DNA from: Acidobacteriota bacterium
GTDB taxonomy: Bacteria > Acidobacteriota > Aminicenantia > Aminicenantales > Saccharicenantaceae
DNA: 64,000 bases
Assembly: GCA_039683095.1 (NCBI GenBank)
Contig: JBDKSB010000012.1
Location: 466,293-530,292, forward strand
Reading direction: 5' to 3'
Position 1 is the stretch's first letter; each line of letters begins with the position of its first letter. Positions 15,446 to 24,089 of this stretch are shown in pieces. The notes under the pieces are model-generated. The model did not search any database. It had not been told where the DNA came from and saw nothing but the letters and a program-made list of their open reading frames with translations. A program made the position numbers and the translations under genes.

Positions 15446-17143
15446 CTACCGGGCCGGCCGCGGGGCGCGCTCTTCCAGGGCCCTGACCAGGGCCGCGTCC
15501 CGGAGATAGATGTCCGGGCGCAGCTGTACCCGGCCGTCGGCGTCGAGCCAGGTCGTCCAGTAAAGGACGTGGACGGGGACGGTCGGCCGGAGGGCGATGA
15601 CCTTGGTCTCCCCCGCGGCGATCGCCGCCGCGATCCTGTCCCTCGTCCAGGCGGGGTCTCCCCTCAGAAGGTGCGCGGCAAGATCGACGGGCTTCTCGAT
15701 CCGGATGCAGCCCGAGCTGAAATCCCGGACGGGCAGGCTGAAGAGCCAGCGCTCGGGCGTGTCGTGGATATACACGTCGAACTTGTTCGGGAACAGGAAC
15801 AGGATCCGGCCGAGCGCGTTCTGCGGGCCGGGGTCCTGCCGGAACTTGTAGGAAAGCGACTCGGGCGTGACGCTGGTCCAGTCGACGGCCGCGGGGTCGA
15901 TCTCCCGCGCCCCCTCCGACCAGCCGGCGAAGACGCGGATGGCCTTCTTCCTGAGATAGCCGGGGTCCTGCCGGACCTTGGGCAGAATGTCCTCCCGGGC
16001 CAGCTTCGGAGGCACGTTCCAGGCGGGATTGATGGTGACCGTCGCGATCCGGCCGCTGAAGTCGGGCGTCTGCCGGTAGGCCCGGCCGACGATGGCCGGC
16101 ATGGACAGCTCCAGGCGCCCCCCGGCGAAGACCCCGAGCCGGTAACCGGCGACGTTGACGAGGACGTATCTCTCTCCGAGGTCCCGGCTGATCCAGCGCC
16201 AGCGCTCGAGGTTGGCCCGGATCTGCCTCAGCCGGTCCGGCGCCGAGACGTCGAGGGCCGTGGCCGTGGCTGCGCCGACGACGCCGTCGGGCTCGAGACC
16301 GTGCCGGGCCTGGAACGCCTTGAGCCCGGCCTCGAGGGCGCCGTCAAAGAGGTCCCCTCCGCCGGCGTCGCCCGCGCCGGCGAGGTCCCCCCTGATCGCC
16401 AGCGACCGCCTGAGCGCGGCGATGCGGGCGTCCCGGTCCCCCCTGGCAAGCTTCGGGCCGGGCGGAAAAGCCGGCCAGCCGCCGGCGGCGACGAGAGCCC
16501 CGCAGATGGCGTAGGCTTTCCTGATCCCCAGATAGATGACGTTTCCGGGCCGCAGCGAGTCGAGGGCGGCGGGGACATCGCCGGCCGCCAGGCCTTTTTC
16601 CAGGACGGCGGCCAGGTCGGCCGCCGCGTCCCTTTTGACCGACCATTCGGAATGGAGTGTCTCGGGATCGACCTGGCCGCCGGCGAGGTGCGATCCGCAA
16701 AGGAGGAAGCCGTCGGTCAGGAGCATCTCCAGGTCGGCCAGGGTTTCGGGACGGACGCTTCGGAGGCCCTTCTTGCGCGCCGCGTCGGTCTCGGCGATCA
16801 GGGACTCGAGGGCGGCCAGGTGGTAATTGGCCGGGTCGAGGCCGTCTTCGGCCACGCGGCGCAGGGCGGCCACGAAGGCGCGGGCGTCGGCGAGAGCGAG
16901 GCCCTCGTCGATCCAGGCCGGACGTAATCCGCGCTTCCGGTAAAAATCGGGAAGGGCCTCGGAGCCGCAGATCATGTCGCGCCGGCAGGACACCGGCCCC
17001 GCCGTGCCCGGCGGCCCGACCCGGGCCCGCAGGGCGGTCCGAACGAGCTCAACCGGCGGGACGGCCGGCGGACGGCCGCAGCCTGACGCGGCCGCGAGGG
17101 CCGCCAGAAGCGCGGCGCGCATCAGCGGTCTTGAAGATCTCAC
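15446..17143 (-). CDS. YcbB/LdtD-like L,D-transpeptidase, lipoprotein
   Basis: This 565-residue protein begins with a lipoprotein signal ending LAALAAASGC, so it is probably membrane-anchored and faces the periplasm. It has the LdtD order: an N-terminal scaffold (LRPAWIDEG, ~residues 70-200), a peptidoglycan-binding-like helix bundle (LKAFQARHGLEPDGVVGAAT) and a YkuD catalytic domain. The active site is HDTPERWLF followed by FSSGCIRIE with the nucleophilic Cys. It would form 3-3 cross-links in murein. It converges on a MepK-like endopeptidase gene. Confidence 0.88.
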   Translation of the reverse strand: MRSSRPLMRAALLAALAAASGCGRPPAVPPVELVRTALRARVGPPGTAGPVSCRRDMICGSEALPDFYRKRGLRPAWIDEGLALADARAFVAALRRVAEDGLDPANYHLAALESLIAETDAARKKGLRSVRPETLADLEMLLTDGFLLCGSHLAGGQVDPETLHSEWSVKRDAAADLAAVLEKGLAAGDVPAALDSLRPGNVIYLGIRKAYAICGALVAAGGWPAFPPGPKLARGDRDARIAALRRSLAIRGDLAGAGDAGGGDLFDGALEAGLKAFQARHGLEPDGVVGAATATALDVSAPDRLRQIRANLERWRWISRDLGERYVLVNVAGYRLGVFAGGRLELSMPAIVGRAYRQTPDFSGRIATVTINPAWNVPPKLAREDILPKVRQDPGYLRKKAIRVFAGWSEGAREIDPAAVDWTSVTPESLSYKFRQDPGPQNALGRILFLFPNKFDVYIHDTPERWLFSLPVRDFSSGCIRIEKPVDLAAHLLRGDPAWTRDRIAAAIAAGETKVIALRPTVPVHVLYWTTWLDADGRVQLRPDIYLRDAALVRALEERAPRPAR

Positions 17144-17232
17144 ATGCTCCCCCGGGCCTCCATTCTAGCGGGGGCGTCGCGGAAATTCCAGTGATCGCCG
17201 GCTGGGGGCGGGGGCCGCGCCGGCGGCGGGCC

Positions 17233-18501
17233 TCAGGCGATGTACGGGATCGTTTGCGGGCCTTCGGGCAGGACGCAGATCGAGGCGCGGCGGCCGTAGC
17301 GCCCGACGAGCGCCTCGACGGTGTCCTCGACGCGGCGGCAGGGTTCGAGCAGGGCGCCGCGGATCTGGTCGTCGGTGAGGCCGTCGGAGCGGACGTAGAT
17401 CTCCGCCTTCCGCTGGATGAGCGCCTGGATGTGGGCCTGCCACTGGTCCTGCTCGAGGAAGCCGGGCGCCGTGATCCGGTCGAGCAGCTCGCGGGGCGAG
17501 CGCGACTGGCGCAGGAGCGTCCCGTAGAGCCCGTGATCGGGGATGCCGTCCCAGCAGCTCGCGGCCATGATGATGGCCCCGCCCGGCCTGACCACCTGGT
17601 CGGCCGCGCGCATGCCCTTGACCGACTGATAGAGGTTGATGTCGAGCGGGTAGCCGGAGTTCGTCGTGACGACGATGTCGAACGGCCGCGGCACGGCGAC
17701 CATGGCCGAGCCCTTGACGAAGGCGCAGCCCTCGGCGTGGGCCCGGTCGAGGTCGCCGGCGAACACGCCCGTCACGGCCTTGTCGCGGTTGAGGGTCACG
17801 TTGAGCAGGAACAGGCGCCCGGCCTGCCCGGCGACCTCGCGGATCTCCTCCCAGACGGGGTTGCCGCGGGTCGTCCCCCAGATCGCCTTGGGGTGGCCGA
17901 CCATGCCGGCGTCGTGGTTGCCGAGGACCGTGCGCTGGCCGGCCATGCCCGGCAGGATCGCCTTGCCGCCGCCGGAGAAACCGGCGAAGAGGTGGGGCTC
18001 GATGAAGCCGGTCAGGACCTTCAGGTCGCAGCGCATGAGCTCGGCGTTGAGCCAGGTCTCGTGGCCTTTCGAGGTCGCGCCGGCCCGGATCTGCGTCGCC
18101 GGATCGAAGGCGTCGTTCTGGACGATCCGGCGGCGCTCGAGGATACCGTCGCCCAGCATCGTCCGCAGCTCGGCCTCCGTGTTGGGCCGGTGGGTGCCCA
18201 GGGCGTTGAACAGCGTCACCTCGACGCCGGGTACGGCGTCCAGGACCTCCAGGATGGCCCCGAGAAGGAGCGGGCTCGGCGCGGGGCGGGTGATGTCGCT
18301 GAAAACGACCCCGACCCGCATCCCGGGGCGGACGAGATCGCGGAGCGGCGCCGAGCCGATGGGCGACCCGAGGGCGGCCCGGACCGCGGCGGCCGGGTCG
18401 GGCAGGGCGGGAACGAACGCCGGCTCGACAACGGTGACGTCGAGCGAATCGTCGAGCTCGATCGGGAGCCCGGTCTTTCCATAAGCCAGCTTGATGCGCA
18501 T
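17233..18501 (-). CDS. larA: LarA-like nickel-pincer racemase/epimerase (DUF2088)
   Basis: This 422-residue protein is of the lactate racemase LarA family. The residues that hold the Ni-pincer cofactor or act as acid/base line up: His104 in GTHRP, His170 and Lys180 in EPHLFAGFSGGGKAILPG, and His196 in GNHDAGMVGHP. These match the spacing of L. plantarum LarA (108, 174, 184, 200) exactly, shifted by four. The cofactor-making genes larB, larC and larE are not in this window. Substrates of the wider family are 2-hydroxyacids, so lactate is only one option. Confidence 0.82.
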   Translation of the reverse strand: MRIKLAYGKTGLPIELDDSLDVTVVEPAFVPALPDPAAAVRAALGSPIGSAPLRDLVRPGMRVGVVFSDITRPAPSPLLLGAILEVLDAVPGVEVTLFNALGTHRPNTEAELRTMLGDGILERRRIVQNDAFDPATQIRAGATSKGHETWLNAELMRCDLKVLTGFIEPHLFAGFSGGGKAILPGMAGQRTVLGNHDAGMVGHPKAIWGTTRGNPVWEEIREVAGQAGRLFLLNVTLNRDKAVTGVFAGDLDRAHAEGCAFVKGSAMVAVPRPFDIVVTTNSGYPLDINLYQSVKGMRAADQVVRPGGAIIMAASCWDGIPDHGLYGTLLRQSRSPRELLDRITAPGFLEQDQWQAHIQALIQRKAEIYVRSDGLTDDQIRGALLEPCRRVEDTVEALVGRYGRRASICVLPEGPQTIPYIA

Positions 18502-18531
18502 AGCGCCGCCATTTTACCCAAAGATCAAAAT

Positions 18532-18547
18532 GGGGGGCGTGATGCCC
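18532..18547. repeat. Palindromic intergenic repeat, copy 3 (diverged single arm)
   Basis: GGGGGGCGTGATGCCC differs from the arm at 3394 by three transitions. It lies between the larA start (18501) and the end of the next minus-strand gene (18551), ending three bases before that stop codon. This again places the repeat at a gene 3' end. Confidence 0.5.
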
Positions 18548-18550
18548 ATC

Positions 18551-20518
18551 TTATTTGTTGAAGACGGTCCAGTTGGGGTTCTGGCGCAACGTCTCCAGGC
18601 GGAACGCGGTCGGCCAGGCGACGAGCCACTGGCTCACGGCGAACGGCCGGAGCCAGCGCGTATGGAGGAAGCCCTCGTCCTGGCTGCCGTAGGGCCGCTT
18701 CCTGCCCATGACGACCAGGTCGCCGCCCGAGATGCCGTTCGTCCCGTTGGCCCAGGCCGCGACGGCCCGCTCCCGCCAGACCGGCTTGCCCGCGAGCCGG
18801 GCCAGCTTGAGCCAATCGTTGACGATGATCAGGGCGTACGGGTCCTGGTGGTGGTGCTGGGTCGAAACGGCCGTCCCGCCGTAGGTGTCGTAGCCCAGCT
18901 CGCGCAGCACCGTGCCCTCCTCGTAGGGCACGGTGTAGTGCCACTGCCAGGTCGCCAGGTAATACGAGACGTCCTCGGCGGCCTTCAGGTACTGGGCCTT
19001 GCCGGTGACGTCGTAGAGCTCGAGGGCCGCCTTGAGGAGCGGCGTCGCGGATTCCTTGTCGATGCAATGGGTGTCGAGGGCCCCGGCCGTGGTGAAGCCG
19101 TTCTTGACGAACTCGCCGAAGTAGAAGGCGTAGGACCTCTCCGCGCCCTCGAGGTAGGCGGCCTTGTGCGTGGCCCGGAAGGCCGTGACCAGGGGCGCGA
19201 TCAGGAACGCGCCGATCGTGCCGTCGGGGTCGACGGCCTTGCCGTCGTTCCGCCAGGCCTTGCCGATGCGGCCGTCCGCCCGCATGGCCTTTAGGGCGAA
19301 GTCGCAGACGCCGAGCGCCGCGGCCCGGTACTCCGGCTTTGTCAGGCCGCACCGGGCGGCCAGGTCGAAAGCCTCGAAATAGCCCTGGGCCGCCTGACCG
19401 AGATTGCAGGCGTCCTGAACCTCGCCCTTGGGGTCCTCTAGACCGATGAGATAGTCATAGTGGCAGCGGAAGAGGCCGTTCGGCAGCCGGGCGTTCCTGA
19501 GCCAGGTGTCCAGGCACTGGATGCCGCGGTCGAGCGACCGGCGCTCGTTCGACAGGACATAGTCCCGCAGCATCGAGTTGGCCAGGGAGACGTTCTGCCC
19601 GGCCCAGCCGATCTCGTACTTCCATGACTGCCGCTGGACCCAGCCCTGCTCCTGGGGGTCCCAGGTCAAGCCGATCGAGAAGCCCTTGAAGCCCTTCTCT
19701 TCGGCCCAGAGGCTGTCCAGGGCGTACTGGACGCCCATCTCCCAGAGCTCCTCGGGCTCGAAACGCGGTTTCGCCGGCCGGGCGTTGAGGGCCCAGGCGG
19801 CGTCGACCAGGGCGTGCCAGCCGTGGCGGGGCGTGGCCACGGGGCCGACGACGATCCAGGCCTTGAGCGCGATCGTCTGGCCGCGCGAGACGCGCAGGTC
19901 GCCGCGGTAGGCGTCCTGGTAGGCGTCGCGCATGGCGTAGAGCCGGGGCGTCTCCTCCTCCGGCCAGAGGAGCCTGTGCACGGTCCTGTCGGCGAGCGGC
20001 TCGAGCGAACAGGAGAAGCCGCCGGGGATCTGGCCGGGCGCGCTGAAGAGGCCGACCGACCAGTCCCCCGATTCCGAGTAGGTCGCGCCCGGGATGGATG
20101 TCCGGTGATAGGCGAAGGTCCAGGGCTGCCCGTCCTTGACGAAGCCCTTGGGCTCGAGCCCGGTGCCCCAGGCGTTGCCGTCGTACATCACGGCCGGGAT
20201 GAGGCTGTAGCGCGACGCGTACAGGGCCTCGACCGCCATGGCCAGGCGCGCCGGCCGCACGTGATCCGGGCCGTCGTAGCGGAAGGTCCGGGTCCATTCG
20301 AAGAATCCGGGACCGAGCTCGCGGACCGCGTCCTCGACGGCGAAGTCCTTCTCGGCGAAGGGCACGAGCCGGGCGACGGGCCGGCCTCCGGCGGCGAACG
20401 AAACGGACGCTCCGTCCCTGCGGACCTCGACGCGGGCCTGCTGGGCGGCGCCGGGAACGGCGGCGGCAGCGACGGCGATCACGAGACAGACGGCGAGAAC
20501 GGCCGGACGCTTGTTCAT
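18551..20518 (-). CDS. Secreted glycoside-hydrolase-like protein ((alpha/alpha)-barrel type), specificity unknown
   Basis: This 655-residue protein has a Sec signal peptide (MNKRPAVLAVCLVIAVAAAAVPGAAQQ region, cleavage near residue 25). The ATG at 20518 was chosen because the upstream extension in this frame is not signal-like. The N-terminal ~220 residues look like a beta-rich domain. The rest has repeated helical hairpins with aromatic and acidic residues (TWDPQEQGWVQRQSWKYEIG, GWAGQNVSLANSMLRDY, TWQWHYTVPYEEG), as in six-hairpin glycosidases or lyases. I cannot place it in a named GH family. It is the gene after larA's promoter side and is read the same way. Confidence 0.7.
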   Translation of the reverse strand: MNKRPAVLAVCLVIAVAAAAVPGAAQQARVEVRRDGASVSFAAGGRPVARLVPFAEKDFAVEDAVRELGPGFFEWTRTFRYDGPDHVRPARLAMAVEALYASRYSLIPAVMYDGNAWGTGLEPKGFVKDGQPWTFAYHRTSIPGATYSESGDWSVGLFSAPGQIPGGFSCSLEPLADRTVHRLLWPEEETPRLYAMRDAYQDAYRGDLRVSRGQTIALKAWIVVGPVATPRHGWHALVDAAWALNARPAKPRFEPEELWEMGVQYALDSLWAEEKGFKGFSIGLTWDPQEQGWVQRQSWKYEIGWAGQNVSLANSMLRDYVLSNERRSLDRGIQCLDTWLRNARLPNGLFRCHYDYLIGLEDPKGEVQDACNLGQAAQGYFEAFDLAARCGLTKPEYRAAALGVCDFALKAMRADGRIGKAWRNDGKAVDPDGTIGAFLIAPLVTAFRATHKAAYLEGAERSYAFYFGEFVKNGFTTAGALDTHCIDKESATPLLKAALELYDVTGKAQYLKAAEDVSYYLATWQWHYTVPYEEGTVLRELGYDTYGGTAVSTQHHHQDPYALIIVNDWLKLARLAGKPVWRERAVAAWANGTNGISGGDLVVMGRKRPYGSQDEGFLHTRWLRPFAVSQWLVAWPTAFRLETLRQNPNWTVFNK

Positions 20519-20604
20519 GCGGGGCTTCCCTCGATCCGGAATTTCGGGCACACGGTCGTTCCGGGTTATAACAGAGGCCCGCCGAAAAGACAAGGCCGCC
20601 GGTT

Positions 20605-20633
20605 TTGAAAAGAGGCCGGCCTTGGGCTATGAT
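20605..20633 (+). promoter_or_regulatory. Sigma-70-like promoter of fba
   Basis: TTGAAA (20605-20610) and TATGAT (20628-20633) are 17 bases apart. The start codon of the aldolase gene is at 20669 with AGGAGG at 20656-20661. Confidence 0.7.
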
Positions 20634-20668
20634 AAGGAGGTTCCGAGCGTTTCCCAGGAGGTTCGACC

Positions 20669-21694
20669 ATGCCCGTTTCCTACAAAGATCTGGGTTTGTC
20701 CAACACCCGCGACATGTTCCGGCGGGCCTTCGCCGGGCGGTACGCGGTTCCGGCCTACAATTTCAACGACATGGAGCAGCTCCAGGCCATCATCACGGCC
20801 TGCGTCGAGACGCGCTCGCCGGTCATCCTCCAGGTCTCGAGCGGGGCCCGCAAGTACGCCAACCAGACCCTCCTCCGCTACATGGCCGAGGGCGCGGTCC
20901 GCATGGCCCGCGAGATGGAGAAGGCCAAGGGCGTGTCCACGCCGGTCCCCATCACGCTGCACCTCGACCACGGCGACACCTTCGAGCTGGCCAAGTCCTG
21001 CATCGAGAACGGCTTCTCGTCGGTCATGATCGACGGCTCGCACCTCCCCTACGATGAGAACATCGCCCTGACGCGGCAGGTCGTCGACTACGCCCGGCCG
21101 CTCGACGTCTCGGTCGAGGGCGAGCTCGGCCGCCTGGCCGGGATCGAGGACGAGGTCCGGGCCGATCACTCGAGTTACACCGATCCCGGGCAGGTCGTCG
21201 ACTTCGTCAGGCGCACGACCGTCGATTCGCTGGCCATCTCCATCGGCACGTCCCACGGCGCCTACAAGTTCAAGCCCGAGCAGTGCACCCGCGACGCCCG
21301 CGGCATCCTCGTCCCGCCGCCGCTGCGGTTCGACATCCTGGCCGAGATCGAGAAGCAGATCCCCGGCTTCCCCATCGTCCTCCACGGCGCCTCCTCGGTC
21401 ATCCAGGAGGCCGTGGCCACCATCAACAAGTACGGCGGCCGGCTGAAGGACGCCATCGGCGTGCCCGAGGACCAGCTGCGGCAGGCCGCCCGCTCGGCCG
21501 TCTGCAAGATCAACATCGACACGGACGGCCGGATGGTCATGACCGGCGCCATCCGCCAGGTCTTCGCCGAGCAGCCCGGCGAGTTCGACCCGCGCAAGTA
21601 CCTCGGCCCGGCCCGGTCGGCCCTGGCCGAGATGTACAAGAAGAAGAACCGCGAGGTCCTCGGATCGGCCGGCCGCTACGGCGAAGAGTTCTGA
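20669..21694 (+). CDS. fba: Class II fructose-bisphosphate aldolase
   Basis: This 341-residue cytoplasmic zinc aldolase interconverts fructose-1,6-bisphosphate with glyceraldehyde-3-phosphate and dihydroxyacetone phosphate. Visible marks are PAYNFNDMEQLQAI at the N-terminus, LHLDHGDTFE (catalytic Asp100, zinc His101), VEGELGRLAG, the second zinc His in GTSHGAYKF and LHGASS. The C-terminal NIDTDGRM block binds phosphate. The motif set also fits tagatose-bisphosphate aldolases, but fructose-bisphosphate is the more usual substrate for this length and motif set. Confidence 0.88.
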   Translation: MPVSYKDLGLSNTRDMFRRAFAGRYAVPAYNFNDMEQLQAIITACVETRSPVILQVSSGARKYANQTLLRYMAEGAVRMAREMEKAKGVSTPVPITLHLDHGDTFELAKSCIENGFSSVMIDGSHLPYDENIALTRQVVDYARPLDVSVEGELGRLAGIEDEVRADHSSYTDPGQVVDFVRRTTVDSLAISIGTSHGAYKFKPEQCTRDARGILVPPPLRFDILAEIEKQIPGFPIVLHGASSVIQEAVATINKYGGRLKDAIGVPEDQLRQAARSAVCKINIDTDGRMVMTGAIRQVFAEQPGEFDPRKYLGPARSALAEMYKKKNREVLGSAGRYGEEF

Positions 21695-21739
21695 GGGCCC
21701 TGTCCCGGCCGCAGGATATCCCCGGCTCCCCGTCTTGCG

Positions 21740-21745
21740 TATAAT
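21740..21745 (+). promoter_or_regulatory. Candidate -10 box before small membrane protein gene
   Basis: Perfect TATAAT 21 bases before the ATG at 21767; no clear -35 element. GGGAGG is the ribosome site. Confidence 0.4.
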
Positions 21746-21766
21746 AAGCAGGACGGGAGGTGTTCC

Positions 21767-22153
21767 ATGAGAGATCACATCAAGATCATCGGCATCCTGT
21801 GGATCGTTTTCGGCGTTTTCTATCTCTGCCTGGCCCTGTTCGCCTTCCTGGTCTTCTTCGGCGTCGCCCAGATCCCCAACCTGGACATCGAGCCGGGGCT
21901 GCTGCGCCTGATCGGCCTGGTCGCCACCTCGTTCCTGGCCGTTATCGCCCTGCCCCAGATCGTCGGCGGGCTGGGCCTGATCAATCACAAGGAATGGGCC
22001 AGGATCCTGATGCTGGTCGTTTCCTTCCTCAACCTGTTTCATGTCCCCTTCGGGACGGCGCTCGGCGTCTATTCGCTGATCATCCTGTTCAATCCCGCGA
22101 CGGTCAGGCTGTTCCAGGGCCCGGCCCCGGCGCCGGACGCGCCCGCGAAATAA
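21767..22153 (+). CDS. Small integral membrane protein (128 aa), unknown function
   Basis: The protein has about four hydrophobic segments (roughly residues 5-32, 43-70, 75-92 and 95-110) and a short Pro/Ala-rich tail ending in PAPDAPAK. It has no charged catalytic motif. Such tetraspan proteins are common in this phylum, but I cannot assign a role. It follows the aldolase gene with 72 bases between, including a separate -10-like box, so it may be independently expressed. Confidence 0.7.
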   Translation: MRDHIKIIGILWIVFGVFYLCLALFAFLVFFGVAQIPNLDIEPGLLRLIGLVATSFLAVIALPQIVGGLGLINHKEWARILMLVVSFLNLFHVPFGTALGVYSLIILFNPATVRLFQGPAPAPDAPAK

Positions 22154-22313
22154 CGGCGGCCGCCGGCCTGTTTCTTATCCGACGGGCCGGATTTCAGCCC
22201 GACCTTTTTATGGATCTTGCGCCGCCCGTGTCGCCGCCCATGATCCTGGTGGCGGGCCGGGCCGCCGCATGGGCCAGGGCCCGGGGCGCGACCACGACGC
22301 CGTCCCCGCGGGC

Positions 22314-22754
22314 CTAGATGATGAGCTTGCCGATCCCGACGAGAAAGAGAAGCGCCCCGACGGCCAGGACATATTTATAGGGAACGGCCAGGCCTTCCTT
22401 GACGTGGACGATCCAGACGTCCCGCTCGTAGCTGGCGCCGGTTTCGCCTCGGTACGTTTCCTTGATCTTCTCGACGATCCTCTGGACGGTGTCGAGCTTG
22501 GCCCGCTGGGCGACGATGGCCGCCCGGATCTCCTGCTGCTCGGCCGAGGTCAGGGTCCGCTCGAAGACCTTGTCCCGGGTCGAGAAGCGGATCGCGCCGT
22601 CCACCTGGATGAAGAAGGCGACGAGCGGGACGCCGATGCCCAGGAGCATCAGGGAAAGTCCCAAGCTCCGTCCGGTCCCGCGGGAACGCCGCGCCGGGGC
22701 GGGCGCGCTCCGCGCGTCCCATTCGTCGCGCCGGGCGTCTTTTCTGGTCAACAT
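22314..22754 (-). CDS. Two-helix membrane protein (146 aa), unknown function
   Basis: The basic N-terminal 30 residues are followed by a hydrophobic helix (LGLSLMLLGIGVPLVAFFI) and an extracytoplasmic region of about 70 residues with heptad-like charged helices (SAEQQEIRAAIVAQRAKLD). A second helix (YVLAVGALLFLVGIGKLII) reaches the C-terminus. I do not recognise the family. It converges on the small membrane protein gene at 21767 and lies downstream of the serpin gene in the same direction, 91 bases after it. Confidence 0.65.
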   Translation of the reverse strand: MLTRKDARRDEWDARSAPAPARRSRGTGRSLGLSLMLLGIGVPLVAFFIQVDGAIRFSTRDKVFERTLTSAEQQEIRAAIVAQRAKLDTVQRIVEKIKETYRGETGASYERDVWIVHVKEGLAVPYKYVLAVGALLFLVGIGKLII

Positions 22755-22845
22755 GGCATCCTCCCATAGAGGTTTGTCGGACCGGGCCCGGCGCGGGACC
22801 GAAATATCTTCCGGCCCGGTGAGGCCGGCTGGCCGGCGCTGCGCG

Positions 22846-24063
22846 CTATTTCGGCTCGGCCATCCTCCCCATGAACAGGACGGTGCCGGTGCGGACGTCC
22901 CGGACCAGGAAGATGAAGGGATGGTCGGCCTTGAAGACGGGGTTCATCATGATCGATTTTGTCCCTACGACCACGGCCGTGGCCGCCGCCGCCTCGGTCC
23001 CCTCCTCGTTGACGTCGACAAAGGCCTTGTGGACGACCTTGGTTATATAGAGGTCCTTGGCGCAGTCGGACCTCATGCCCGAGAAGTCGGCCGCCTCGGA
23101 GAAGGCGTCCTCCATCCCCAGGGCGGCGAGAGGCTCGTTCAGGACGAAGTCCCGCTCCAGCTTGAAGCGGGGCAGGAAAACCTCGACTTTCTCCTTGGAC
23201 AGGCCGGCCAGCCAATCGTCGAGCTTCCGCGGCAGGGCCGCTTCGAGCTCGCCGAGCCCGGCGGGGGAATCCGGCAGCAGGACGACCATGGACAGGTCGT
23301 CGCCGGCATAGCGCATCTCCAGCGCCTTTACGCCGTCGTCCTCGAGGTAGCCGAACTCCGCTTTCTGGCGCATCATCGGGACGTCGACCGTGCGGGTCGC
23401 CGAGACGGTGAAGGGCATGGGCCTGGTGTCCGCGGCCCTGAACTGGCGGGCCCAATTCCCCTTGAAATAGACGGCGTTCGTCAGGACGAGGCGGGTCAGG
23501 GGGGTCAGGATGTTCGGCTTGATCAGGTCCCTGATCTTCTTCGCCGTGTGGTCCTCGGTCCAGGCGTTGATCTCCTGCCGGGCCTTCTCCCGGCTCCCCT
23601 CTCCGGTGTAGTCCACTTCCCTGAAGCCGCCGCCGAAATACTTGTCGAGGGCCCCGAGAAAAGCGGGGGCGAAGGGGTAGCGGGCCTGGCCCCAGAGGGC
23701 GTTGGCGACGTAGAGCTCGTAAGGCTTGTTCTTGGCGTTGAGGCCGGCCATGAGCTTCGCCAGGGCCGGGTCGAGCCTGTCCGGAGGCAGGGAGAAGCCG
23801 AGGACGGCGGCCATCTGACCGGCCGTGCGGCCGCGGGCGCCTTCGTAGGTCATCGCCAGGGCCGAGGAGATGCTGTAGGGGGAGAAGAACAGGTTCCCCT
23901 CCTCCTTGGCCAGCTCGCCGTAAAGCCGGCCGGCGAACGCGTTCGAGGCCTTGGCGACGGCCTGGACGTCATCCGGCGCCTGGGCCCGGGCCGGGACAGC
24001 CGCCGCAAGTACGAGGACCGCGGCCGCGAGGGCCGCGACCCTTCCGGGGATCTTCTTCATCAT
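22846..24063 (-). CDS. Secreted serpin-family protease inhibitor
   Basis: This 405-residue protein has a signal peptide (hydrophobic residues ~8-25, ending in ARAQA) and a full serpin fold: FFSPYSISSALAMTYEGARG, TNAVYFKGNWARQF, VHKAFVDVNEEGTEAAAATA and PFIFLVRDVRTGTVLFMGRM. The reactive-loop hinge reads EEGTEAAAAT, which fits inhibitory serpins. Counting 17 residues from the first Glu, as in antitrypsin, puts P1-P1' at Lys-Ser in VVVGTKSIMM, predicting action on trypsin-like proteases. The start is the ATG pair at 24063/24060; the longer open frame overlaps the preceding gene. It begins 26 bases after the DUF4139 gene, so they are one operon. Confidence 0.88.
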   Translation of the reverse strand: MMKKIPGRVAALAAAVLVLAAAVPARAQAPDDVQAVAKASNAFAGRLYGELAKEEGNLFFSPYSISSALAMTYEGARGRTAGQMAAVLGFSLPPDRLDPALAKLMAGLNAKNKPYELYVANALWGQARYPFAPAFLGALDKYFGGGFREVDYTGEGSREKARQEINAWTEDHTAKKIRDLIKPNILTPLTRLVLTNAVYFKGNWARQFRAADTRPMPFTVSATRTVDVPMMRQKAEFGYLEDDGVKALEMRYAGDDLSMVVLLPDSPAGLGELEAALPRKLDDWLAGLSKEKVEVFLPRFKLERDFVLNEPLAALGMEDAFSEAADFSGMRSDCAKDLYITKVVHKAFVDVNEEGTEAAAATAVVVGTKSIMMNPVFKADHPFIFLVRDVRTGTVLFMGRMAEPK

Positions 24064-24089
24064 AGGTCGCTCCTTTTCGGTTTCGCCCG

